Assembly (NCBI GenBank): GCA_947311845.1
Contig: CAMZMU010000059.1
Location: forward strand, 56,034,617 to 56,098,616
Length of the DNA: 64,000 nt
Origin: Poa pratensis
Lineage: Eukaryota > Streptophyta > Magnoliopsida > Poales > Poaceae
Direction: 5' to 3'
Below the pieces are notes generated by a model, which had not been told where the DNA came from, did not search any database, and saw only the letters and a list, made by a program, of their open reading frames with translations. Made by a program: the position numbers and the translations under genes. Below are positions 36,270-46,900 of this stretch, in pieces (positions within the stretch are counted from its first letter, which is position 1; every line of letters begins with the position of its first letter).

Positions 36270-38370
36270 CCTGCAACAAGTTTAATTGCCCAATAGCATG
36301 GAAATTTTGTACTAGAAGCACTCTTATGGCCCAATATTCTCAACACTTTTAGTTACAATATAACCAAAGTGCACTAGTGTACCCTGTCTTGCTCAGTAAC
36401 TTGGCCAGATCGTTTTGTCCTGCAACCAAGTTTATTCGCCTTGAGGTTTACTGCTCAAGTAGATCAAGTGGATATGATCCACGGCAGCAAACCAACCCGT
36501 CAGGGCTCTCTGGAGGATTTCCCTGTGTTTTTTTTCTTCCTTCGAACTTTGCTGTGCATTTTGAGGCCCAGTTTGAAACCTGGGAAGTTTCCTTGAATGC
36601 TATGGCAATTAAACTGAGTTTACTTTGTGAAAGAATTCCTGTGATTTACACAAGTCGAGTGGTGAGTTTTGAACAATGGGCTGAGCACCATTTTTGTGGC
36701 ACTGGAACAGGGTTCGACCTGGATGATACTTTTGGGTGGTCGGACGGCATTGAGATGCTGGTCCAGCTCTGCTACTCTCTGCAGAATCTCATCCACCAAG
36801 AACTCCCGGCACTGCTCCTAATATTGTAACAAAAATCCTTATGACCTTGGTGATTTGATGAATTCAGGGCAAGAAAGAGAGCTCTCTCCCTGCCCATCCT
36901 GCTGTGCCATGGCAGAGGTAACAAACAAACAATGCTGCTGATTCAAATTGAATAAACTCAAAAGATGAATCACACTGCTTTGTTACTGAATTCTGTGTGA
37001 TGTACTCTTGCAGTGGATGATGTCGTGCCCTACAGAAACTGTGGGTGGTCGACCGAGTTCTTCAGTCATCGGGGTTCTCGTACCTGACTTTCAAATACTA
37101 CAATGGGTACTCATCATCATCAACACTGAAGCATAAAAATCTAATGTATCATTTTTAGTATGCCCGCAGTCACCCAATGCGGCTTAATTCTTTCTTATTT
37201 ATTGTTTGCCCTTCTTTTCTTTACTCTAATATATGGAGGTTTGGAGCTGTTTGGTTAGTATACTAACCATGCCACACTTTGCCAGACCACAAGTTAGGCA
37301 AGTTTGACCAAGTTAGTCATCTGTTTGGTTCATAGGCACACTTGTGGCAAGATTCCTTTGTGAATTCTAATACATTACCTTGTTTTCCTGCATGCCTTCT
37401 GCTGTTTCTCTTGAATAAAGTTAACTACTCAAATGATATAACATTACCTGCCCCCTGTCATCTGGTTTTAGAGCAACAAGAACAATTAAGGATTCTTCAT
37501 GAGAAGTTCAAGCAGGAGGTAAATCAGCAGTTGCTTGGTTGCAAGAACTCGCTTGAGGATTTTGAAGCCTATCACGCAGAACTTAAGGGAGTAGGTGACA
37601 AGCAGAGTAAGTTTAACTTCAAACCTTGCACTTGCACAATGGAAAGAAACATTTACTTGTTGGACTTCTTATTACAAATGGATACTGCACCAACTTTCAA
37701 AATTGTGGAATCATGCTTAATCTTTGTCAAAACGGAGCCTCATGAAGTAGCACACTGGATCACTCTGCTTATAGATTGAGAACTTTATGTCATATAACTG
37801 ACCCAGACATTTCAATTATATGATTCCAAAATCGTTTACTGCATGAAGTTTATTGCTGAATAATATGGTTAAATCACATGTTTTTGGTTTAAAAGAACTG
37901 ACTGCCCAATCGGCCAATCTTCACTGTCACAGGATTATAAGAAACACCCTATAGTTATCATTGTTAAGAAGCAAGTAGAATGATTCATCATACAGCCACT
38001 TAAATAAATATATTTAAAAATTTAAATGCTCTGTTTTTCAAACCATTGGCCACCTGAATTATCTGAACATGGTGTTCTTTCATGATTGCATCGACAGAAG
38101 TGTCACACAAAAAGCTCCTCCAACATGCTGAGAAAACAGTTGGTTCTCATCTCAACGTGCGAAAGTTTGCAGAAAGCCCGGAAGAAGATGAACGGCCTAA
38201 AATACGTTGTCAAGGAGCTCATCACGGAAACTGCAGATTGATCAAGTTCATCAGAAGCAGCTCTACAGCTCCATTTTACAAAGGTTGAGACACTATACTA
38301 TCCCCAAAGAAATGGACGACGTCTGCAAGTGGCTCAGCTCGAGTCTCGGCGTGGACTGATCTTGCTAAAT
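36270..38370 (+). pseudogene. Acyl-protein thioesterase pseudogene (left-arm copy)
   Basis: Counterpart of the intact gene at 59209-61625. Exons 1 and 2 lie outside the duplicated segment and are absent. Exon 3 (near 36255-36296) has lost its GT donor. Exon 4 (from about 36467) has a TGC to TGA stop in IKWICPTA. Exon 5 is partly deleted, exon 6 with the catalytic serine motif GGFSMG is missing, exon 7 is shortened (about 36869-36918), exon 8 is frameshifted, and exon 9 (38283-38370, MDDVCKWLSS still readable) is separated from it by more than 1 kb of foreign DNA. It cannot encode a thioesterase. Confidence 0.9.
37472..38241 (+). pseudogene. ASY3/PAIR3-like meiotic axis protein fragment
   Basis: Two exon-like blocks. 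37472-37606 reads LHEKFKQEVNQQLLGCKNSL and DFEAYHAELKGVGDKQ and ends at a GTAAGT donor. 38098-38241 follows an AG, continues in phase with KVSHKKLLQHAEKTVGS, then loses the frame through a small deletion and resumes as LQKARKKMNGLKYVVKELIT before a stop. The order is that of the C-terminal coiled coil of PAIR3/ASY3, a protein of the meiotic chromosome axis. Because an intron is kept, the copy moved as DNA, not as mRNA. It lies between exons 8 and 9 of the dead thioesterase and is absent from the right arm. Confidence 0.75.
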
Positions 38371-38407
38371 GGAATGACACTCTGTGCCGTGCTATGGCTT
38401 TCCCAGT

Positions 38408-39050
38408 AGCATAGCAAAGAGTGTAAAACTATAGAGGTGTGAATGCAGGTTTGTTAGCTTGTAACACTACATGCCCTGATGTAGTTTGTGTTTTGTAACT
38501 GCCAAGGAATGGGTACAGTAGAATATGTAACGTAGTGCTTGTTTTGTAATGCTGTAACAATGCGACTGAGACAAGTTATCCGTACTATCATATCCATATT
38601 GTACTATCTGTGATCACTGCAAAAGCTTTTGCTTTTCAAAATCGGTCAGATCCTCCTAAAGTGTAAGAAGAAACTTTTCAGGACTATATAACCGATGCTG
38701 GAAACTATTCCTACGCTTGTACGTTCTCAAGTAGTAGCATATACTAGCAAAGGTGTAAAACTGTATAGGGGTGAATGCAGGTTTGGTAGCTTGTAGCACA
38801 AAGTACCCTGCAGTAGTATGGTGTTGTGTAACTGTAAGGAGTGAGTACATCAGAATATGTAATGTAGTGCTTGCGTTGTAATGCCTAATAACGTGACCAA
38901 GACACACTGTCATTACTACCACCGCACAAATATAAGAGAAAACATGTGCTGTTATCCTGCAGAATTTTTGCGATTTCAAAATCGATCAGAATCCTTTTGC
39001 AAGACTATATAACCGATGCTAGCAACTATTTGTATGCTTGTACGTTCTGA
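38408..39050 (+). repeat. Tandem duplication of the thioesterase 3' region, unit about 325 bp
   Basis: Copy 1 (38408-38728) and copy 2 (38733-39050) both run from GTAGCAT...GTGTAAAACT through GAATGCAGGTTTG and GTAATGTAGTGCTTG-like text to ACTATATAACCGATGCT and GCTTGTACGTTCT. The right arm has a single copy. Confidence 0.88.
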
Positions 39051-39134
39051 ACGACCATATCAGTTTCATCTAGGGCTCGTCGCACATTCGACAGACAGGA
39101 AGCGGGATATCTGAACCTAGAACGGGCATCACGA

Positions 39135-39300
39135 TCAGGATGGTAAGGCGACATGGTCAGAACTGGAGACTGTCATCATCATCACTGCACAAAAGGGTGA
39201 CATGCTCTGAACTGAAGATTACGATCATCACTGCACAAAAGTTGACTCAACTGAAGACTGCATCATCAATCACTGCATAAGAGGAGCAGAACAGATCAGG
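39135..39300. repeat. Minisatellite, about 45-bp unit, left arm
   Basis: Three diverged units of GACATG-TC(A)GAACTGGAGACT...ATCATCACTGCACAAAAG. The right-arm counterpart at about 58480-58610 also has three units, so the array predates the duplication. Confidence 0.75.
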
Positions 39301-39377
39301 GCAAACCACATAGTGGATCCACAACAACTTCTCTTGACGAATGTAAGGCGAGCTTACCCGGATTCATGGTAGTTTGT

Positions 39378-40463
39378 TCAGGTCGAAGCCTCGTCGCTTG
39401 ATGCTGGTAGTTCGTTCAGGTCGAAGTTCCTGTTGCCCCTGGATTGTTCTTCCATCTGCGGCGCTTCCCTGGCCATGCCGCTGCTATCATCGGCCTGCTC
39501 TGGCTCAGTGTTTGGTGGTGGTGTGGTCTCATCAGGTACGTTGCTTACGCCACTCGTACCACCCTGCCCTGGTTCAGTGCTTGAGCTGCCTGCATTGTAC
39601 ACGCAGATCAGACCGAGTGTGATGATCATATACAGGGAGAACAGAAAGAGGATGATGTGGTTGGTGCACTCACTCCCCCTGACCCCTTTTGGATTACGAC
39701 AATCTTCGCATTCGCACTTCGAGGTGCACCCGTGCGAGTCCTTCAGAACAAGAACCAGCTAGCCTCAGTCAAGGGGGATAGGAGAAGAAGCGTGTCTAGT
39801 TTGAAATAACAATATATGCAACAAGAATAATCTACATAAGAAAGACCATGCATGTAGAAGACACACCTTCATGCACTGACAGTGTTTGTTCAAGCATTTC
39901 GAGAACGTGCATTTGCACCACGACCCTGGTCCAGTGTTTGGGTCACCTGCTTTGTAGACGTATCACATGAGCATGATCATACAAGAAAATATAAAGAGGA
40001 GAATGTGGTCCGTGCACTCACTCCCTCTGGTCCCATGTATGTTCTTACAATCTTGGCACTCGCACTTCCAGGTGCACGGGTAAGACGCCTTCACAACAAG
40101 AACCAGCTAGCCTCAGTCAGGAGGATAAGAGAAGAAGCATGTGTAATTTTCCAAAAACAATTGATGCAACAAGAATAATCTACATAAGAAAGACCATGCA
40201 TGCAGAAGACGCACCGCGTAGCAAGGACAGTTGCCGTTTTTGCATCCCCATGTCGGGCACCTGCACCCCTTGACATTCTCAGGCACCGGACGTCTGACCT
40301 GGAATACGTGCAATGCGCAACAATTGGATCAACTACGGGAGTCAGAGCAATATAGTGTTGATGAATGTGGTTTTTTCTTCAAGGAAGAAGAAGCATATGT
40401 TACTTTTCCCGGCGACACAGAAGCAGCAGGTTTCGGGGCAACCGTCTTGTTCAGATCAGCCAT
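39378..40463 (-). CDS. Small tesmin/TSO1-like CXC-domain protein, left copy, with EAR-type C-terminus
   Basis: CXC (CRC) proteins bind DNA through cysteine-zinc clusters and act as nuclear regulators. Coding exons: 40463-40404, 40298-40215, 40088-40022, 39946-39867, 39740-39674 and 39589-39378; all phases fit, giving 189 aa from MADLNK. CXC1 reads GCRCPTWGCKNGNCPCYA plus CTWKCECQDCKN; CXC2 reads WCKCTFSKCLNKHCQCMK plus CTSKCECEDCRN. Both fit C-x-C-x4-C-x4-C-x-C-x6-C-x3-C-x-C-x2-C. The linker between them is short and lacks the usual RNPxAFxPK hinge. The C-terminus has FDLNELPAS, a DLNxxP EAR motif that in plants recruits TOPLESS co-repressors. A non-coding first exon probably ends at 41698 (donor GTGAGT). 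Exon 2 is open up to its acceptor (40508), so an upstream start is possible. Confidence 0.82.
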
Positions 40464-41023
40464 CTGTGCCGATTCAACAGCCTTCTCTGGCTCAATGCCT
40501 GATGATGGCTGCAATGCACAAGATGAGACAGGTTCAAATGAACGAAGTTCCTATATAGAACACATCAGATTTGCATACACAGTTGTATAGCATCAAAGGA
40601 AGGAGAATGAATGCTTTCAGGTCTAGCTAAAAATTCCGAACAAACTTCTAGAACTAACTGGATAGAGAAACTTCTTGAGTAGAAGTTGACTGGGGGAGAT
40701 AAATCAGTTCAGGCATTTGCTCAGCAGTACTAGGATGTTACGTTGCTCAGAATCTAAACACTAGTACAAGTAAAATAGATGAAATACGAGAGGAATCCGT
40801 TGATTGAACTTGACAGAGTTAGTAATGCAGTATGGTGAAGAATAATCTACTCAACAATGAACCCCAATTGATTTCAGCAGACACACAAAGCCTGTTTTGG
40901 AGAAAATCGATCCAATCTTAAACACCCATCGCAAACATTGCCTGGGATGTACAACTAACATTCCGACACTTGCTGCAATGCAAACTAACATGAGAAACAG
41001 GAGGAATGTAAATATCAAACATC

Positions 41024-41153
41024 AGAAATTTCCATCCACAGGCAGTTGTAAATACCAAAAAACTTGAGAAATTTCCATCTACAAGCAGTTGTAAACATCA
41101 CCAAACTTCAGAAATTTCCATCCACAGGCAGTTGTACAAATATCAAACAGGAG
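41024..41153. repeat. Tandem repeat in the first intron of the left CXC gene
   Basis: Three units of roughly 50 bp, each with GAAATTTCCATC(C/T)ACA(G/A)GCAGTTGTA. The right arm has only one equivalent unit (near 56800), so the expansion is specific to this arm. Confidence 0.8.
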
Positions 41154-42009
41154 TAATGATAATTTGTGAGGCACTAACGTCAGGGATCCTACTCAGCGAT
41201 GGATGAACTAGCTAGCACAATTTGCCTGATCAGACGAACGCATCGACGCACAGAATCCACCCATCCCTGACCATACGAATCACGCATCCACGAGAGCAAT
41301 ATATGCACTACACGCAGCTGATTCGTCGATCGATCGAAACGAACCAGAAATTCAGGAGAAACCGATCCAAATCGGAGCATCGACCCTCCGCTAATGGCAC
41401 CGGAACGTGGGACGCGGCTCCTGGTTGGTTGGCGTACGCGCGCGCGGGGGGACCGAGGAAGGAGGCGAGCGAGGGAGGAGAGGGGTGCACTTACGGGCGC
41501 GGGCGGGCGGAGTAGCGGCGGAGGAGTCGTGCGTATTCTACCTCGTGAGCGTTCACCGGAGCGGTGGAGGAAGGCGGAGGGCTTCTGCGTCAGCCTGCGC
41601 GCGCGAGAGCGGCGAAATGTTAGACGGCGACCGGCGAAACCCTAAGAGGAGGAAGGAGGAGAAGCGTGGGGAGGGCAGGAGCGAGGCGGGGACTCACCGA
41701 GGAGGGAGCGGCCGCCGACGTCGGTCGCCGGCAGCGGCAGCGGCAGCGGCAGTCGCGGTGGTGGTCAGCCGCGAGTCCTCCCTCCCTCTGAGACGGGAAG
41801 CGCAAGCACAGGAGCGTGGTCGGGCTCGGGTGTATATGTAGGGAGACCAGGCCCGTGGAGGCCCGGTTTGGGAAGACGGTCTGCGAATGCGGCCCAGTTC
41901 GAGCGTCAAGGCCCTGTGATGGCCCGATCGTGAGGATTGCTTGGAGAGGAGGTAAGAAAAGAAAGGGGAATGTGGATGAGAGGTTTGGATTTTACTTGTT
42001 CAGTATGAG

Positions 42010-42347
42010 ATCGACGGGTTTAGTCCAGCAGCTCAAAACATAATACTTGCTCCAGGTCATTGGTCCATCAGACCACAACTTGCTCACATAGCATTATAGC
42101 AACCTCCTTTGCCTTCGATGCTTCCAGAATTTGCCATATCAGTAGAGGTTATAATTTTAGAGCTCATCATCGGGCCAAACCAGCGCTGAAAATTCACAAC
42201 TCTCCCCTCAGTACTTTCAGGTGTTTAAATCCAAGGAACAATGCTTGTCAAAATGCAGAAGTAGCTGCGGCTTCTTGCATCATGCAATGCAAGCTTGTAT
42301 ATGTATGCTGATGTTGAATATCAATAAAATCTTTATGTTAAAAAAAT
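42010..42347 (+). mobile_element. LINE 3'-end insertion
   Basis: Present in the left arm, absent at the matching point of the right arm. Ends CAATAAAATCTTTATGTT followed by an A-run (42340-42346), typical of a 3' UTR plus poly-A. The 5' end is not sharply defined. Confidence 0.5.
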
Positions 42348-42639
42348 ACCTAGCCATCGTGATTGGTGGGCCATACATGGAAATAACCTTCCTCTCCCTT
42401 ACACGCGGGTCCAATCACCCTCTTTTTCCCTCCAAGTTTGTGAGCACATCATCAGTCGCACGTACATAATGACATAAAACATCCTCCCCACGTTGAGACG
42501 ATTCTTCCTCCCATATTGGTGTCGACATCAGAAAGTGATGGGGTAGTACTTCATGGATCTCCCATGTCGTGGAACCTCGCCGGAGATGAAGGAGAGCCTT
42601 TCTGTGCCAAGAACAACAGTAGGCTGGTAGGCAGTGGTG

Positions 42640-42850
42640 GAACTATGTAGACGCCAGGGGGCCACCGCCCCCCCTCCCCAGCCCGAGAATTTTTTAGCTA
42701 AAATCCACTGATTTTCGGCCCATTTATCTAAAAAAACTAGTGATATTTAGCCTATTTGCCCCCCAACAATGGCCCAACATGCTTATGCAGCCCGTTTGCC
42801 CCCCCCCCCCCCCCCCCCCCCCAATCGATGCGGCCCAACCTCCGCGGTAT
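42640..42850. repeat. C-rich interspersed repeat, copy 2
   Basis: Contains GCCAGGGGGCCACCGCCCCC, CCACTGATTTTCGGCCCATT and a long poly-C run near 42800. Same family as 33480-33690. Confidence 0.55.
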
Positions 42851-43926
42851 GGACGCGCATGTTGGCCGTGGTGAGAGTCAAGGGTGCCGGCGGAGGTGGG
42901 GGAAGGGTGTGGTTTGGTTGTAACCCAGCATACAGCAACACACCCAAGTGCATCCTTTCCTTGCTAGAGCATTTTTATTTTAAAAATACAATTTAAAATA
43001 GGGCTGATTTAAAAAATGCCACTGCAATTCATGCCAAGTCAAAAAACGCCACTACAATTTACACCTTCTGAAAAATGCCAATCCAATTCAAAAGTTGGAA
43101 ATTCCAGTGGCATTTCTCGATTTGGCATGAATTGTAGTGGTATTTATCCTTATCCTTTCGCCCGAAAATAGTTGACGAATATTTGTCTAAATATGGATAT
43201 ATATATAGACATATTTTAGTGTGTAAATACACACATATTTAGACAAATCTACGTCAAGCATTTTGGGACAAAGGTAGTATTTTTTTTTTGGTTGGATGGA
43301 GACATACTCTACGTATCTGCACGTTTAGAAAAATACATTATACTTTAGGCTTCACAAAAATCATACAATTGTGGATCTAAAAAAAATGTCTTACATATTT
43401 CTATTAAACATGTGTCTTACATGCTGCTCCATATTTGTCTTTTTGTGTAGATCACATATGAATATATATTTCGAAGAATCATGTGTCTTACATGCTAGCT
43501 ATGTAGATTTGCTCATTTGCCTTTTCTGAAAACAAAACGTGAAATGAAAATATGGTTTTCAATTTTTTTTAAAGAGATCCAGTGAGCCCGGGCTAAAACA
43601 GCCCTTTTCGGAACACATCCGCTAAACCTGTTGTTTTTAGGTGACACGAAACAACACCAAACTTCCATAACAATTTCACCATTACCTCATTGCTTTGCAA
43701 TGGTCTATATATTCCAACTTCGCCCCTTTGCCCCACTCAATGAGTCTAAGTACATAAACCCACCAATCAAGGATGAAGTTGTTCTACTTTGCGATCCACC
43801 ATAAAAGTCGTTAACAAAAGCTCTTTTGAAATGGCAGGTCGGCCGGTCAACCTGACCGTGTTGTGTGGAGTTCACGAATTGCACAACCACGACAGTAGCC
43901 ATAGCCCGCCTGGGTGGGCCAATCGA
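42851..43926. other. Intergenic DNA downstream of the PHD/RING gene
   Basis: AT-rich, with a degenerate Stowaway-like element at about 43150-43281 (TAGTTGACG...CGTCAAGCATTTTGGGACAA) and a repeat piece near 43580 (AGTGAGCCCGGGCT). 43700-43926 is probably 3' UTR of the neighbouring gene. Confidence 0.4.
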
Positions 43927-46900
43927 TCAATTCATCTTCTGCTGAGCCGCCTCGACGTACTGCAGAGCGAGCTTCTTCACCTTGTCGCCCTCCTTGATCA
44001 GGAAGTTGGCGTTCTGAGCATCGGAGTGGTGCTTCATGACCTTCTCTGTTGTCTTGCCGACAGCCCACCTGTACTGCTCGACGGTGATCACACCGCTCTT
44101 GCAGAGCGGCCTGATGTTCTCCTTCACATACATTTCGACCTACACAGATATTTAGAATCCAATTAGCAGTCATGAATATTCAGAATCTTTGTGGTTACAA
44201 ATATATATTCGGAATCATATTGGTTTAGCGAAACAGTGAAGTTACTAGGATCTAGAAATAGATGTTCCAGCGGAAGAACATACAAGGGTGTGTTACCGTA
44301 CCTTATATATACAGAACTAGATGAATGCGACGTGCTGCTGTTACAGCCGGGATCAGGTGCTGCTAGATGGGTGGATGACTTGGAGCCTCCTTTGGAACGT
44401 TTACTGTTCGACTCCTGACTATCGGTGCGAGATTTCTCTTTACTACTGCACTCCAATTTCACTGGTTGTCTGGTTGCTTCGCCTTCTTTCGGCGAACTAT
44501 TCCCATGGCAAGATTGGTTATGCAAATCGTTCACTGCCATGTCCATTTCCTTTGACTTCTCCGGATGCCCGCCATCAGACGTCTCAACTACAGTTCCCTT
44601 ATCTGTTTGACTTGTTTCTTCGCGTGCCACAATATGTCTATCGGCTTCCGCCAAGTTCATTGAAGAGGTTTCATTTGCTCTCGGAATTTCTCCACTGGGT
44701 ATCAATTTCTGATCCTCCTCAGAGTTACAATTTGGTTCCAGACAGGACATCACCCTATTGAGGCTTTGACAGTTTGCGTCATCCAGAACCTGCACTGATG
44801 AAACATCGTCTTTAAGTGGGGATGCATCCCTCACCCTAGAATCGAACTTTTGCTCGGTCCAGAGTCCAAATCCACCAAAAGAGTATCCTCTGCATTTTTA
44901 TCCTTTTGTTGTGCAACAACTGGACAACCAGAAACTGTACTGGCATTACCTTCGTCTGTGGTAATTTTTCTCTCTGGACTGTTAGGAGGGGAATCAAAGA
45001 GGCCTGCTCTTTTTAGTGCTTCTTCAACCACGCTGTTGAAACTAACAGTATCTTCACTCGCATTTTGATCTGGCACACCACCTAGTTCACACTCATCAGC
45101 TTGTCCAGCAGTAGCAGGAAGATCCAAAAGGCCTGCTCTGCCTATAGCTTCTTCCACATCACTGCTACTAATGCTGGTACTTTCAGTTCTAACCTGCTGT
45201 GATATCGGATCACTGCTAAATCCCGTCTTTTCGGTTAGAGTTGAAGCGTCATTCTCGAGTTTTGCCACGGCAGACTGGCGAGTAGCCTGAGAGCAAAGAT
45301 TCACATAAACTGATTTGCTACTGGACTTCCCGTAAATACCATATTCCACATTGACAGCATCAGCAATAGCCAATTCGGTGTCTGCACATCTGCGAATAAC
45401 ATCCAAATTTGCTCTCTGCAGATAATGCTCAGCGATTCGGTAAAGTTGCCCTGAAATACATAAGTTTGGTTGACAGTTTGGCCGTTGAAAAAAGAAGTAA
45501 ACTTGCAATTTATAATCAGAATCTAGTTGAAATGGAATCAAGTAGGAGCAAATGATGAAGCTGGCAATGTGTAAGCACAATAAAAGAGTCCCTTAATACC
45601 TGTCTAACCGAAATAGGGACTTTATTCTGGCGACCAGTTGTGAGCTGTGGCCTCATATCCACGGGAAGTTTTGCCTACGAAAACCAAACAAGTTAGTGTT
45701 TCTAGAGTTTTCAATAAACTTTGTTTGTATTGTTATTTTTTATAAGCTAACACGTACTAATAGAGGGTAGCTCCTGCTGAGATCATCAGTTCCTTCTGCT
45801 TGATCTTTGCTAGCAATAGAGCTGGCATTTTTTCTTGCCAGGACCTCAAGAGCCCATTTTCTTTTGTCATGCTTGATATCACCAACAGGCTGTTTTTGTT
45901 GACTCTGTGCTGCCTGACCATTTTTGTTTTCTCTTCTGCTCGATGCTTCTTTATTCAGGGCCGAAGAACTCGGTACTTTTCCGGTGCTGTTGGGCGAATT
46001 GATTTTGATTGTTGATTTACTATCGTTAGCTTTTATTTGGCTATTTTTATCTAATGGTTGGCATCCTTCAAGGGCAGAGAGAGGTTTTAAATCACCCTTT
46101 CTCGGAACAACTGATGCATCAGCCAGATATAACCTGGACAAAAAAGCTTTCTTCTCTTCAGCACTTTCTTTGTGCATGCCAGTCTCAGAGGATTTCTTGA
46201 GTAGCTGAAGTACTGATTGCAGCGTCTCTATCTTTTCAGGATTTATCCCTGGAGAGCAACGATGTTTCCAGAAGTCAACTTCCCGATCACGGTGCCATGC
46301 ACTTCGTCTCCTTCCTGTGGATGTGGCATACAACTTTTTGGTCAGATTCTCACGTATCTTTCCCTTTTGAAGCAACGACTTCCTTAAGAGCAAAGAGTTG
46401 GGTCTTTTGTCTGGTCCATCTATTGACTTCCCAATTGCTGCACGGAATGCGGTCAAAAGTTTTTCATCAAAACCATTATCCTTCTCGAGTATTCCAACAC
46501 CATTATCTCTCACTACTTCCCTTATCTCTTGTTGTAGCTTTTGAACTACAACAGATGATTCTTTTCCTTCCTTGTGGAAAATCTTCTTCATTCTAAGACC
46601 AGGCTTATCTCCTGCTCTTCTGCCTACAGGCTTTGCCAGCTCCCTACCAGGATCTCTCATGTAGCTATCTCCTTCAACTATACTCATTATATCAGGGACA
46701 TCTTTATCCGTGTGACAATATTTGATGTATCACTAACAGCAGTTTCGGCTGCAATAGTAGTGTGACAGTCAGTTGAAGAAACGCCGGAGTTTGCGATGAT
46801 ATGTATTTCCTGATCTGGCACTTCCAATCTTGCCTTCTTCGCAGGATGGATTTCACTTCCTGATTCCATGCCACTGGTATCATGTCTATCCTGCCTGGAG

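Larger units (their letters stand above)
36270..42615 (+). repeat. Large inverted duplication, left arm
   Basis: Reverse complement of 54985-60520. Matched landmarks, left to right against right read backwards, include thioesterase exons 4, 5, 7, 8 and 9, the thioesterase 3' UTR, a minisatellite, all CXC-gene exons, the CXC promoter (GGATTGCTTGGAGAGGAGG) and distal sequence (GACGATTCTTCCTCCCATAT). Boundaries are approximate. This arm has extra DNA: an ASY3-like fragment (about 37.1-38.3 kb), a tandem duplication at 38.4-39.05 kb and a LINE 3' end at 42.0-42.35 kb. Confidence 0.92.

Noticed and set aside
41394..41909. Overlapping open frames in the left CXC promoter (up to 144 codons)
   Set aside because: Homologous to non-coding 5' DNA of the right arm; the frames are not conserved between the arms.
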